A stretch of 64,000 bases of DNA from Lelliottia jeotgali (lineage in GTDB: Bacteria > Pseudomonadota > Gammaproteobacteria > Enterobacterales > Enterobacteriaceae). Below, piece by piece: positions 17,165-25,871 of the stretch; the first letter of the stretch is position 1; each line of letters begins with the position of its first letter. The stretch is taken from assembly GCA_002271215.1 (NCBI GenBank), contig CP018628.1:310001-374000 (forward strand). Direction: 5' to 3'. The translations under genes and the position numbers were made by a program. The notes under the pieces are model-generated. The model was not told where the DNA came from, made no database searches, and saw only the letters and a program-made list of their open reading frames with translations.

Positions 17165-18157
17165 ATGCAGGTAGGATTAAAAACCACCACCGCCGCCAGC
17201 ACGCCGTCCGCAGTCAGGGCGGCACCGGCGCAGATCGCCCGCCCGGAACGTGTCGCCAGCACGCATCGTGCAACGCCTGCTTTCCCGGAAGCGGCGCTGC
17301 TTTCGCGCCGACCGCTGCGCTATAACGTACAGCTCAATCAGCAGCTGACGGCGGTTCAGCAGGCGGATAATTATCTGTCAGAAGCCGAAACCCAGCTGCT
17401 GGTGCTGCGTCATCAGAACGGGCGTGACGGCGGTTCTGCGCCGTCGTCCCTGAACACGCTGCTGCATCAACGCGGACAGTTGTCGGGCGGGACGATCGAT
17501 CGCAATTTCAACATCACCCTCCAGCAAAAAAGCCAGGTCAACTTCACGCTGCCGGGCGTCGAAAAACTGCTGGAGCAGCCGCAGGGCGAGACGCTGGTGT
17601 TTCAGCTCGGCGGCGGCCAGCGCGAGCTTACCGCCGTGGCGCTGCCTGCGAATGCTTCACCGCGCCAGGTGCTGGCGCATCTGAATGTGGGACTGGGCCG
17701 TTTGGGCATCAACGCTACGCTAGCTCCCGAAGGGAAAGTTGCTTTCCAGGTGGACGAAGCCCGCTGGGCACGCGTCAGCCAGCATCTCAGCGTGCGCGGC
17801 GAAGGACAGCATTTCCCGGCAGATGCCTTTACTTTGCTGGCCCCGCAGGCGGAAACCAGTCGTGAAGATGAGATCGGCCAGCTCGCCACCCGCTGGGAGC
17901 GCGGCGACGGTAAGAAGTTGCAGCAGACGCTGGACCAAATCACCCGCGAGCGCAGCAAATTGCATTTTCATCAGGATCGCGTGGCGACGCGCATTCAGGA
18001 TATGTCGACGGTCTACACACCCGGCGAAGCACTCGATACCGCACGCGCGCTCGGCGAAGCGTTAGCCGGGAGCAGTAAGCAATTCGGCCTGCTGTCGCAA
18101 GCGCTGGCGGCACAGGGAAATGTGCATATGGCGACGGTGAAGAATTTATTGGGGTGA
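17165..18157 (+). CDS. lafW: LafW, Flag-2-specific hook-associated protein
   Basis: A 330-residue protein that lies directly after lfgL (5 bp), the position of lafW in Flag-2 loci. The N-terminal 60 residues are Ala/Pro/Thr-rich and likely disordered. The remainder is a mix of helices and strands ending in a helical ALGEALAGSSKQFGLLSQALAAQ segment. I recognise it by position and overall look rather than by a named motif. Its exact role in filament assembly is not established here. Confidence 0.75.
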   Translation: MQVGLKTTTAASTPSAVRAAPAQIARPERVASTHRATPAFPEAALLSRRPLRYNVQLNQQLTAVQQADNYLSEAETQLLVLRHQNGRDGGSAPSSLNTLLHQRGQLSGGTIDRNFNITLQQKSQVNFTLPGVEKLLEQPQGETLVFQLGGGQRELTAVALPANASPRQVLAHLNVGLGRLGINATLAPEGKVAFQVDEARWARVSQHLSVRGEGQHFPADAFTLLAPQAETSREDEIGQLATRWERGDGKKLQQTLDQITRERSKLHFHQDRVATRIQDMSTVYTPGEALDTARALGEALAGSSKQFGLLSQALAAQGNVHMATVKNLLG

Positions 18158-18328
18158 GGATTTTCCTGCCCCATTCTTCAAAAACTTTTTGTTCGCAAAT
18201 AGCTCATTTAGTTTATATATCCCGCACTAATGTTGGTTAATACCACCTCATCATCTCTTACATAAATTCGGCAATAACAGGTGTAAAACATTCCTTGTCA
18301 CTTTTTGAACTGATAAGGAAATTGCAAT

Positions 18329-18685
18329 ATGTGGAATGCCCATAAAGCCATTGTGTATGCCCGTCAGCATGCCGGCAGTCAGAGCCAGAGTAGGTGCGCC
18401 GAGTTTGTCTCCAATGCTATCCGAGCAGGCGGCGCTAACATTCATAATACGCATTACGCAAAGGACATGAGAAACAACCTGATCATGGCTGGTTTTCATC
18501 AGGTATATGGCTAACCAACTGAAGGGGATATAGCTGTTATACAACCTACAGAGCACCACCCATTAGGGCACGCATGCCTATACGGCGGAACAGGAGTCTG
18601 GTACTCGGATTTTGTACAGCGGACAATGTATCCCGGTTCGGAATACAGAAAAGTGAAACCACATTATGAAATATTCCGGCGCTGA
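18329..18685 (+). pseudogene. T6SS peptidoglycan amidase effector, in-frame stop
   Basis: Starts MWNAHKAIVYARQHAGSQSQ with AAGGAA upstream. Residue C23 in SRCAEFVSNAIRAGG is the expected catalytic cysteine. A TAA at 18512-18514 interrupts the frame at codon 62; the same frame continues for 56 codons with GDIAVIQPTEHHPLGHACLYGG in two pieces and the candidate catalytic His in GHACLY, ending at TGA 18683-18685. Relatives as I remember them read G-Y-x-P here, so TAC to TAA is the likely lesion. This is a papain/NlpC-like amidase of the type used by T6SS against competitor cell walls. The immunity gene follows by one base. Confidence 0.75.
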
Positions 18686-18686
18686 A

Positions 18687-19121
18687 ATGAAAATTGTATT
18701 AATGGCATGTCTTTTTTTCCCCTGGTTTGCATCGGCAGCCCAGGCTCTATCTCCCGAATCAACTGCGGCCCTGAATTTCAACAAGTGGTACATTTCGCAG
18801 ATTATGAGCGGAAAGGAACCGCTATCCGATTACACCGCGCTGAAGCCTTACGTAACTCGTGAAACTATCAGTAAGCTAAAAGCAATGGATAAACTAGACC
18901 CCAATGAGTATGACGTTCCTGACATTGATATGTTCATTAAGGCTCAGGGGTATCAGAACGACTGGAAAAACGTAGCGGTAGTGGGCTCAGACTATGACGC
19001 TGCTTGCATACAGGTTTACATCGCTTACGGTGAAAAAAAGGATCACATCGTTATTGATTGCATGGTGAAAGAAGATAATACCTGGAAACTTCAGTCGGTC
19101 GCTGCCCGTGACTTTAACTAA
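18687..19121 (+). CDS. DUF3828-type immunity protein for the amidase
   Basis: A 144-residue protein from the ATG at 18687, one base after the effector's original stop; an upstream ATG at 18666 overlaps the effector and would spoil the signal peptide. MKIVLMACLFFPWFASAAQA is a secretion signal, so it acts in the periplasm. The mature part (FNKWYISQIM..., then DYDAACIQVYIAYGEKKDHIVIDCMV) resembles DUF3828/Tai-like proteins that bind and block amidase effectors. Two cysteines in the core could form a disulfide. The reading frame is intact although its cognate effector is broken. Confidence 0.7.
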   Translation: MKIVLMACLFFPWFASAAQALSPESTAALNFNKWYISQIMSGKEPLSDYTALKPYVTRETISKLKAMDKLDPNEYDVPDIDMFIKAQGYQNDWKNVAVVGSDYDAACIQVYIAYGEKKDHIVIDCMVKEDNTWKLQSVAARDFN

Positions 19122-19192
19122 AGTACGAACGCTGTAGAGGCAAATCGCTCAATCGGTTCCCTAACCGCTGGAAAGGGCCAGCGTGAGGGGCG

Positions 19193-19657
19193 TTACTTCT
19201 TCAACGGATACAAAAAGATCGCGCCACTCTGCCCGACGACCAACTGCTGATTACCGACATTTAGCGGCTGCATCCAGACATCAATGTGCAGCAGCATATC
19301 CACCAGGCCATCAATCATCAGCCCTTTTTGCGCGGTGCTGTAATAGATGGGGGTGTAGGAAAAAAACAATCTGCTGTTCTGTTTATTAATGGCGGTAAAT
19401 TTGCCCTTCAGCACAAAACGATTGTCATTCGGGCTGGTGATGGTGGTCATTATCGAGCCGTTAACCGTCTGCATATGGGAGTCGTAAATCTCTTTACGCT
19501 TCGACATCAGGTCATAAAACCCAAGCTGCATGAAACCTTCCACATTGCTTTGCGGAGCTGTGGGCGTTTGGATAATGCGCAGCCCGGCAAAAGCGAGCGC
19601 CACAAGGAGAAAGCAGGAAAGGGCCACTTTCCAGTTAAGAACAGGTTTCCATCTCAC
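19193..19657 (-). CDS. Small membrane-anchored partner of LafZ, ToxS-like in layout
   Basis: A 154-residue protein with a short cytosolic start (MRWKPVLNWK), one membrane segment at about residues 11-28 (ALSCFLLVALAFAGL) and a periplasmic domain of about 125 residues. The gene overlaps the end of lafZ by 23 bp, so the two are translated together. A single-pass periplasmic partner next to a ToxR-like regulator is the arrangement of ToxR/ToxS. I do not see sequence similarity to ToxS; the analogy rests on topology and gene order. Confidence 0.55.
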   Translation of the reverse strand: MRWKPVLNWKVALSCFLLVALAFAGLRIIQTPTAPQSNVEGFMQLGFYDLMSKRKEIYDSHMQTVNGSIMTTITSPNDNRFVLKGKFTAINKQNSRLFFSYTPIYYSTAQKGLMIDGLVDMLLHIDVWMQPLNVGNQQLVVGQSGAIFLYPLKK

Positions 19658-20597
19658 TGATTTTTCTCCTCGTTTCGCGCAGTATCAGGTTGTTCAGTTG
19701 GGTGGGATCGATACGCCAGTGGTAGATGGCCATCGCCAGTTGCTTGTTATCACAACGGCTTTTCAGGGCAAACGTGTAATTCAGCGTTTGATCAACGCTC
19801 TGGTAATAGACCGTCATCGTCACGGACTGCGTTTTGATCTGCTGGTTAATGGCGTACAGCGTATCTTTGATTTTGCTGTAAAAATCTTCTTTATTCATTG
19901 CCAGACGGTTGGACTCGGACAGCTCGTACACATGAATATTGCTGTAAACCTCGACATCCTGTTCTTCTGCGACAATCTTTGGTCCCTGGTTGTTGGCGTA
20001 CTGCCAGCCAGCGGCGGCGCTGATAGCGATCACCACCAGCAATATCACCAGCGTGATCAGCGGATGCTGAAAACGGGGTTTAGCCGGTTCGACGACGGGC
20101 AGTTCGAGCAACGCGGGAGGCGTGACGGGCATCGGTTCGGCGATGTCAGCGGTATCATCTGCGATGTCTGGTTCATCGATGACGCTGTTTTCAACAGATG
20201 GCATGATCGTCGGCAACACAAACCCATCGATCTCCGTTTCCGGGAGATCAATTTCTTCACTCTCTTTTTCAACAAAGCGACACCAGGCCTGTTCCAGCAA
20301 ATACCCCTTTTTAGGGATAGTTTTAATAATCTTTTGCTGTTTTCCGTCGTCTTCCAGCGCTGAGCGTAAAGCATGAATGGCATTGGGTAGGCTATTATTG
20401 CCAATCACCCGACGTTCCCATACCAGCGTAGTTAATTCTTCTCGAGTGAGAATTTTTCCTGCATTTTCAAGAAGTACGTCTAATAGTTTTAATTGATATT
20501 CACCCAGACGTTTTCTTTCACCTGTCACTAAACTAATGAGTGAACCAGAGGGTAAATCAACTAACCAGTTATTAACGGTAGAATATTTTTTTCTCAT
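19635..20597 (-). CDS. lafZ: LafZ, ToxR-like transmembrane transcription regulator
   Basis: A 320-residue regulator. Residues ~1-105 form an OmpR/ToxR-type winged helix (LGEYQLKLLDVLLENAGKIL, TREELTTLVWERRVIGNNSL, IKTIPKKGYLLE). An acidic, proline-rich linker (~110-175) leads to one membrane segment at ~180-198 (LITLVILLVVIAISAAAGW) and a periplasmic domain of ~120 residues containing one Cys pair candidate. DNA binding from the membrane fits control of the nearby lafA promoter region, with which it is divergent. The signal sensed is not known. Confidence 0.8.
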   Translation of the reverse strand: MRKKYSTVNNWLVDLPSGSLISLVTGERKRLGEYQLKLLDVLLENAGKILTREELTTLVWERRVIGNNSLPNAIHALRSALEDDGKQQKIIKTIPKKGYLLEQAWCRFVEKESEEIDLPETEIDGFVLPTIMPSVENSVIDEPDIADDTADIAEPMPVTPPALLELPVVEPAKPRFQHPLITLVILLVVIAISAAAGWQYANNQGPKIVAEEQDVEVYSNIHVYELSESNRLAMNKEDFYSKIKDTLYAINQQIKTQSVTMTVYYQSVDQTLNYTFALKSRCDNKQLAMAIYHWRIDPTQLNNLILRETRRKISEMETCS

Positions 20598-21278
20598 GGC
20601 AATTGGTGGTAAATGGCCACTCCTGAGTCAATAAATCATCCGGGCAGCGTGCGGGAACGGCGCACAATGCTTAATGTAAATTAATCATTAATTCCGTTAA
20701 AAATTCATTTGAGAATTGCCGCTTGCCTGCGGAGATTATGCAAAAATTGAGCGGTATTACGGTGTAATCAGGATTTTCGCTCTGCGGAAAGACGCATTAC
20801 TGCCAGTCATTTTCCGCCTTTTCTGGGATGAGATTAGGAAGTTTCTCTTCCGTGACACATTTTTACGCGATAAAAGTGTGATGTGCAACAAATTATTAAG
20901 TTAATTATCTGGATAAGCATTAATGAGAATCGTTAAACGTTAATAGTGATCTGTTGTTGTTTTTTATATTAATGGTTTGTTCGGTTATGTGAATTTCATG
21001 TTTTTATTTTTTCATCTGTAAAAAACATAGTTACATTTTGAAAAGAAAAAACATTAACTATTTTTAAGTTGGATTTAAGTTAAGGAGTGAATGTGTCGCA
21101 TTGGTTTTTAATTTGTATTCGCAATTTATGCGTTTATTAATAAAACTAGGTTTTTTCTTATAGAAGTGATTTTTTAATTTTTTTTCATATCCGATTTAAT
21201 TCTCCATTGGTGTGTGTCGTTTTACTTGAGTACCAGACAGAAGGACCTGACGAACAGGTTCACAAGGAGATTAATCAC
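20598..21278 (+). promoter_or_regulatory. Long AT-rich control region of lafA
   Basis: A 681-base gap between lafZ and lafA, strongly AT-rich in the 21000-21200 part, with no credible gene. TCCGATTT at 21190-21197 resembles the -10 (GCCGATAA) of sigma-28 promoters, but the expected -35 (TAAA) is poor at the right spacing, so the lafA promoter is not fixed. The AT-rich tract would suit H-NS silencing, and binding by LafZ is possible; both are inference. AAGGAGA stands before the lafA start. Confidence 0.4.
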
Positions 21279-22118
21279 ATGGCACTTTCTATTTTCACTA
21301 ACGCATCTTCCATGGCTTCTACCAACGCACTGAATAAATCCAACAGCATGTTGTCCACTGCGATGGAACGCCTCGGTACCGGTAAACGTATCAACTCCGC
21401 AGCAGACGATGCCGCGGGCCTGCAAATCGCGACTCGCCTTCAGGGCCAGAGCAACGGTATGGCGGTTGCTCAGCGCAACATCTCTGACGCAACTGCTCTG
21501 CTGCAGACCGCTGAAGGCGCGTTTGATGAAGTGAGCAACATCATGTACCGCATGAAAGACCTCGCAACACAGGCAGCGAACGACACCAACGGCACTGAAG
21601 ACCGTACTGCGCTGCAGGCGGAAATGACTGAACTGAATGATGAACTGACTAACATCATGGGCAACACCAAATACGCAGGTGAAAACCTGTTCGGCGGCAG
21701 CGGTAAATTCGACGCAGCGATGAACTTCCAGATTGGTGCTTCTAAAGAAGAAAAACTGGAAGTTGATGTGAGTGCTGAGCTGGGTACCGTGAGCACCGGT
21801 ATGACTGGCCTGGGTGCCCTGACCCTGGCTGATTCCTCTGGCGCACAGGCAGCAATGGATAGCATCGAAACTGCAATCTCTGATGTCGGCTCCCTGCGTT
21901 CTAAACTGGGTGCAAACATCAACCGTCTGGGCCACACCGCGGCTAACCTGGCGAACATGAAAGACAACACCGACCTGGCACTGGGTAACATCCGTGATGC
22001 TGACTTCGCGTCTGAAGCATCCAGCATGACCCGCAACCAGATGCTGGCGCAAACCAGCATGTCCATGCTGAAGCAGTCCAACAGCATGTCCGGTATGGTG
22101 ATGTCCCTGCTGGGCTAA
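21279..22118 (+). CDS. lafA: Lateral flagellin
   Basis: A 279-residue flagellin. The start is ATG 21279, set by AAGGAGA and the conserved N-terminus; the frame is open upstream but not conserved. MALSIFTNASSMASTNAL and RLGTGKRINSAADDAAGLQIATRL (in part) form D0/D1; the C-terminus ends MTRNQMLAQTSMSMLKQSNSM. The middle is short, about 90 residues, so the outer D2/D3 domains are mostly missing, as in other lateral flagellins. It is the presumed target of the modification genes at the start of the window. Confidence 0.95.
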   Translation: MALSIFTNASSMASTNALNKSNSMLSTAMERLGTGKRINSAADDAAGLQIATRLQGQSNGMAVAQRNISDATALLQTAEGAFDEVSNIMYRMKDLATQAANDTNGTEDRTALQAEMTELNDELTNIMGNTKYAGENLFGGSGKFDAAMNFQIGASKEEKLEVDVSAELGTVSTGMTGLGALTLADSSGAQAAMDSIETAISDVGSLRSKLGANINRLGHTAANLANMKDNTDLALGNIRDADFASEASSMTRNQMLAQTSMSMLKQSNSMSGMVMSLLG

Positions 22119-22138
22119 TCCCGACCACTTTCTACGAA

Positions 22139-22163
22139 AACACCGCTGTAAGGCGGTGTTTTT
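22139..22163 (+). terminator. Rho-independent terminator of lafA
   Basis: AACACCGC (22139-22146) pairs with GCGGTGTT (22153-22160) around a TGTAAG loop, followed by a T-rich tail. It isolates the highly expressed flagellin gene from lafB, which has its own sigma-54 promoter. Confidence 0.9.
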
Positions 22164-22255
22164 GTTTGCGGCCTTTCCCCTTCCTTCCTTTTCCCATCCG
22201 GGGAAAGTTGCCTTCCCTGTAATTCGTAACTCACTGAATTAATAAAATTTAAAAA

Positions 22256-22272
22256 TTGGCACGATGGTTGCA
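22256..22272 (+). promoter_or_regulatory. Sigma-54 promoter of lafB operon
   Basis: TTGGCACGATGGTTGCA has GG at 22258-22259 and GC at 22270-22271, ten bases apart, nearly identical to the lfgB promoter core. It lies 47 bases before the lafB ATG, so the cap, chaperones, sigma factor and motor genes are predicted to be read from it. Confidence 0.85.
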
Positions 22273-22318
22273 TTAACTAAGCATGGTTTAGCAACAGGTG
22301 CGAAAGGAGACAACTACT

Positions 22319-23623
22319 ATGGCAGATTTCAGCAGCATTGACCCGACGTCGCTGGCCCAGTCGCTGGCGTCCTACGACATCATGGCGATCCAGAATCAGC
22401 TGAAGACCAAAACAGCAACGATGACGTCGCAGAAAAAAGCACTGGATGCGCTTCGCACCGCGTTGACCGATTTCCGCAGCGCCATTAAAGGGCTGAACAA
22501 CACCAATGACGGGATGTTGAAAAACGTCGCGACCCTCAACCGCGAAGGGATTGCCAACGTTACGGCGAACTCTGCGGCGCAAAAAGGGACCTACAACATT
22601 GAGGTCGATCAGCTGGCGTCCGCCCATCAGATAGGCTTTGGCGATCTGACGGATGAGTCGATCAAAAACGCGACTGGCACGATGGACATCACGCTGGGCG
22701 AAGGGGCGGATGCGAAAACCATTACCGTCGATATGGACAGCGTCAGCAGCCTCAGCGATCTGACCAAAGCCATCAACGGCAATGAAGACAATCCGGGCGT
22801 CACCGCATCGCTTATCCGTACCGACGGCAAAGTTACCCTGATGCTGAGCAGCGATGAAAGCGGCGCCGCGAACAAGGTCACGGTCGGCGGCACGTCTGGT
22901 TTTGATTCGGCAAACGCCAAAGAGATCTCGAAAGCGGCAGACGCCAAATTCCGCATGGGCGAGATGGAGTTCACCAACAGCAGCAACACGCTGGATAAGC
23001 TCATCGAAGGGGTCACTATCGAGCTGACGTCGAAGACCGAAGCCGACAAACCGCTGACCATTACCATCGGCACGGACACCACCGGCACCAAAGAGCAGCT
23101 CCAGACCTTCATTGACTCCTACAACACCCTGCAGGACACGCTGCAAAAGCTGACCAAAAGCGGCAGCGGTGACGGGGAAGAGCGCGGCGCGTTTGCGGGC
23201 GACTCGACGATGGCATCGCTCGATCGCGAACTGAATGACGTGCTCCGTACCGTGTTTGGCGGCAAGCGGATGTCCGATTTCGGTATCACGGCGGATAAAG
23301 ACGGCAAGCTGGAAATCGACAGCAAAAAGCTCGATACCGCGCTGACTGCCGACCCGCAAGCGCTGACCGGCCTGTTCAATGGCAAAGAGGGGCTGATCTC
23401 GAAGATGGACAAATCCCTCGACCGCTACCTCAACTCGAACACCGGGTTGCTGAAAGGGCGTCAGGACGTGCTTGACCGTCAGCAGAGCGATATCGACACC
23501 AAAACGGATGCCATGAATACGCGTTATGACTCCTCGTATAACCGCTACCTGAAGCAATTCACCCAGTTGCAGCAGGCCATGTCACAGATGAACAACACCA
23601 TGAGTATGTTTGGTTTAGCTTAA
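22319..23623 (+). CDS. lafB: Lateral filament cap protein FliD
   Basis: A 434-residue FliD from the ATG at 22319, which has AAGGAG (22304-22309) upstream; a GTG at 22298 is in frame but lies before that site. The N-terminus is MADFSSIDPTSLAQSLASYD, with the typical helical coils near both ends (MTSQKKALDALRTALTDFRS; ...NRYLKQFTQLQQAMSQMNNTM in part). It caps the filament and promotes LafA polymerisation. Confidence 0.95.
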   Translation: MADFSSIDPTSLAQSLASYDIMAIQNQLKTKTATMTSQKKALDALRTALTDFRSAIKGLNNTNDGMLKNVATLNREGIANVTANSAAQKGTYNIEVDQLASAHQIGFGDLTDESIKNATGTMDITLGEGADAKTITVDMDSVSSLSDLTKAINGNEDNPGVTASLIRTDGKVTLMLSSDESGAANKVTVGGTSGFDSANAKEISKAADAKFRMGEMEFTNSSNTLDKLIEGVTIELTSKTEADKPLTITIGTDTTGTKEQLQTFIDSYNTLQDTLQKLTKSGSGDGEERGAFAGDSTMASLDRELNDVLRTVFGGKRMSDFGITADKDGKLEIDSKKLDTALTADPQALTGLFNGKEGLISKMDKSLDRYLNSNTGLLKGRQDVLDRQQSDIDTKTDAMNTRYDSSYNRYLKQFTQLQQAMSQMNNTMSMFGLA

Positions 23624-23639
23624 GGAAATCAGAGCTTTT

Positions 23640-24035
23640 ATGTACGGGAATGAACAGCAGGGCTTCGGCCATTACCAGCAGTCCGATTTAGCCATTCAGG
23701 CGGCAGCCGCGAATCCGCATCAACTGGTTTTGATGCTGTTTAACGGCCTGATGGATGAGCTGGTCCGCGCGAAGAGTCACATCGCAGCGCGTCGCTATGA
23801 CCGCAAAGTCCAGAGCATTAATAAATGCATCGACATCCTGAACGCATTGACCAGCGCGCTGGACTTTGACAAAGGGGGCGAGCTGGCGCTGAGCCTGGCG
23901 AACCTTTACGACTACTGCGTTTATCGCCTGTATGACGCCAGCCATAAGCTCTCCGTCGAGCATGTTGAAGAGGTTGAAGTGATCCTCAGTAACTTGCAGG
24001 ACGGCTGGGAAAAAATGGGGCAGCAGAATGGATGA
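23640..24035 (+). CDS. lafC: Flagellin chaperone FliS-type
   Basis: A 131-residue FliS. AAAANPHQLVLMLFNGLMDEL and the helical core through YDYCVYRLYDAS are conserved. It binds the C-terminus of LafA in the cytosol and prevents early polymerisation. It overlaps lafD by 8 bp. Confidence 0.9.
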   Translation: MYGNEQQGFGHYQQSDLAIQAAAANPHQLVLMLFNGLMDELVRAKSHIAARRYDRKVQSINKCIDILNALTSALDFDKGGELALSLANLYDYCVYRLYDASHKLSVEHVEEVEVILSNLQDGWEKMGQQNG

Positions 24036-24333
24036 TCTACAGGTTATGCGTTTTCTGGCGCGTTCCCTGGAGCATGCGGCCAGCCAGCACGACTGGCCGA
24101 AAATGCAGGACGTCGATGCGCAGATTGCGGGGCTGTTGATGTCGTTGCAAGGCCAGACGCTGGCGGCAGAAAAACGTGAGGCATTAATGGCGCTGAAGCT
24201 GGTGCATCAGCAGGTGAGCCAATACTGCCAGCAGCAACGCGATGAGCTTGAACAGAACATGGCCCGCGCGCGCCGTAATCGCGAAGGTGCCAGCGCCTAC
24301 GCGCAGTTTGCGGATGTAGGAGAGGCAGGCTGA
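24028..24333 (+). CDS. lafD: FliT-like export chaperone
   Basis: A 101-residue, highly helical protein (EHAASQHDWPKMQDVDAQIA, EALMALKLVHQQVSQYCQ) in the position of fliT, after fliS. It is expected to serve the cap protein LafB. Similarity to FliT is by size, position and composition. The stop overlaps the lafE start. Confidence 0.7.
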   Translation: MDDLQVMRFLARSLEHAASQHDWPKMQDVDAQIAGLLMSLQGQTLAAEKREALMALKLVHQQVSQYCQQQRDELEQNMARARRNREGASAYAQFADVGEAG

Positions 24334-25382
24334 TGAATCTGCTGCTTTCGCCACTTTCGCCTGCGCCTGCGACCACAGAACCGGGCGCGATCGCCCCGGC
24401 TCTGCCGGTGACAGATACCAGCGCGGTGGCGCTGCCGGGAACGGCGTCCGGCGAACCGATGCCTGCGGGGTTCAACGATGCGCTGCTTAACATCATCCAT
24501 ACCCTGATCGGCGGTGAGCAGAACCGTGACACCACGATGGTGCTGGCGGGTCTGGACACCGACGAAGACGATGACGCCCCGACACACACTGCCGGAAGCG
24601 AAGTCCAGACGCCGGACGCGTTAACGCCGCCGCAGGCGCTGCTGGATACGCTGCTGATGGCAAGCCTTATGCCGGTGAAAACGCTGAATGTTGCGCCAGC
24701 GGCACCGCAAACCGGCGAAGCGCTGAAGATGCAGACGCTGTCGGCGGGGCTTTCGCCGCTGTCTGGCGGGTTACAGCCGACAACGGCCACACCCGCGCCG
24801 GTAGCCGTGGCGCAGGAACCAGTGGCTGAACTCGGCAAACCGCTTGCCACAGACGTGGTGAAAACGTTGGCCGAGGTACTGCCCGCCGCAGGTCAGCCGA
24901 CGGCGAGCGGACAGACGTTTTCAACGGTAATGGATAAGCAAACGGTCCATCTGCCGTCGGTCAAACTGGACGCCGACGAAACCAAATGGGCGCAACAGCT
25001 GCACAGCGCGCTTAACGATCGTCTGCAGATCCAGGTCAAAAATCAGGTGCAGCACGCCACGATCCGCCTCGATCCGCCGGAAATGGGCAAAGTGGATATC
25101 TCACTGCATATCGAAAATGGCCGTATGCAGGTGCAGATAAGCGCCAGCAACAGCGAGACGGTGCGTGCGCTACAGCAGATCAGCAATGAACTGCGCCAGA
25201 GCCTGACGGAGCAAAACTTTGTTCAGGTGAACGTGCAGGTGTCGACCCAGTCCGGACAGCAGCAGGGACGCGGACAGCAACTGCCCACTCAGTCGGATAC
25301 GCCTGATGCAGGGGCAGAGATTGCCGCAGAGGACGCACAGTCCACTGGCGGTAAAGATGATTCGGTATTACTGACGGTTTAA
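24333..25382 (+). CDS. lafE: Hook-length control protein FliK-type
   Basis: A 349-residue protein with an Ala/Pro/Thr-rich N-terminal ruler region and the conserved C-terminal FliK domain (IQVKNQVQHATIRLDPPEMG, VDISLHIENGRMQVQISASN). It measures hook length and triggers the export switch. A Gln-rich tail follows the domain (QQQGRGQQLP). Confidence 0.9.
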   Translation: MNLLLSPLSPAPATTEPGAIAPALPVTDTSAVALPGTASGEPMPAGFNDALLNIIHTLIGGEQNRDTTMVLAGLDTDEDDDAPTHTAGSEVQTPDALTPPQALLDTLLMASLMPVKTLNVAPAAPQTGEALKMQTLSAGLSPLSGGLQPTTATPAPVAVAQEPVAELGKPLATDVVKTLAEVLPAAGQPTASGQTFSTVMDKQTVHLPSVKLDADETKWAQQLHSALNDRLQIQVKNQVQHATIRLDPPEMGKVDISLHIENGRMQVQISASNSETVRALQQISNELRQSLTEQNFVQVNVQVSTQSGQQQGRGQQLPTQSDTPDAGAEIAAEDAQSTGGKDDSVLLTV

Positions 25383-25384
25383 CT

Positions 25385-25852
25385 ATGACTATTAAGACTT
25401 TTTCTTTAGGGCTGGTAATTGCCCTGATTGCAGCAACATTCGCCGCCGTACTGACCGTTATGGGCACGCACATGCTCAGCCAGGACGAACATAAGCGCTC
25501 CATTATTTCTGACCTGTTCAGCTCGTCCAAAGAGAACGTGGTGGAGTTTGTCGAAATCAAGAACGTGGTCGTGACCTTAAAAAGCCCAGGTGATTCCGAG
25601 CGCTACCTGCTGCTGGAACTGGCGCTGACCACTGATTCACCGGCCAACACCCTGCGTGCAGAAGAGATGTCCCCGGCGATCCGTGGTGCGACCGTCAATG
25701 CACTGTCAGCCATGAACTACGACGCAGTGCGTGAAATGAGCGTGGAATCCCTGCGCGACACGTTGATGAATGCGTACACGGCGCGCTTTGAAAGCCTCAA
25801 TACGCGTATGCCGTTTAACGACGTGATCATCAGCAAAATGGTTTTCCAGTAA
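25385..25852 (+). CDS. lafF: FliL-type basal body protein
   Basis: A 155-residue single-pass inner-membrane protein: membrane segment at about residues 6-25 (SLGLVIALIAATFAAVLTVM), then a periplasmic domain with RYLLLELALTTDSP and the C-terminal NDVIISKMVFQ typical of FliL. FliL rings surround the stator and aid torque. It starts two bases after lafE. Confidence 0.85.
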   Translation: MTIKTFSLGLVIALIAATFAAVLTVMGTHMLSQDEHKRSIISDLFSSSKENVVEFVEIKNVVVTLKSPGDSERYLLLELALTTDSPANTLRAEEMSPAIRGATVNALSAMNYDAVREMSVESLRDTLMNAYTARFESLNTRMPFNDVIISKMVFQ

Positions 25853-25871
25853 TTAACGGTACTCGACTGAA

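Noticed and set aside
4331..18284. The 14-base sequence GCAATAACAGGTGT occurs at 4331-4344 and 18271-18284, near both T6SS islets, and could be a shared attachment site.
   Set aside because: In 64 kb of random sequence several repeated 14-mers are expected by chance, and the match does not extend past 14 bases on either side.
18512..18514. Programmed read-through of the TAA in the amidase gene.
   Set aside because: TAA is the least leaky stop codon, no recoding structure is seen after it, and a TAC-to-TAA mutation explains it simply.
20716..20904. A 62-codon frame in the lafZ-lafA gap.
   Set aside because: No ribosome binding site, no recognisable motif, and the surrounding sequence is AT-rich control DNA.
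22277..23557. A 426-codon open frame on the minus strand, antisense to lafB (also 8819-9877 antisense to lfgC/lfgD).
   Set aside because: They are shadows of GC-rich coding sequence with no ribosome site, and lie fully opposite well-recognised flagellar genes.
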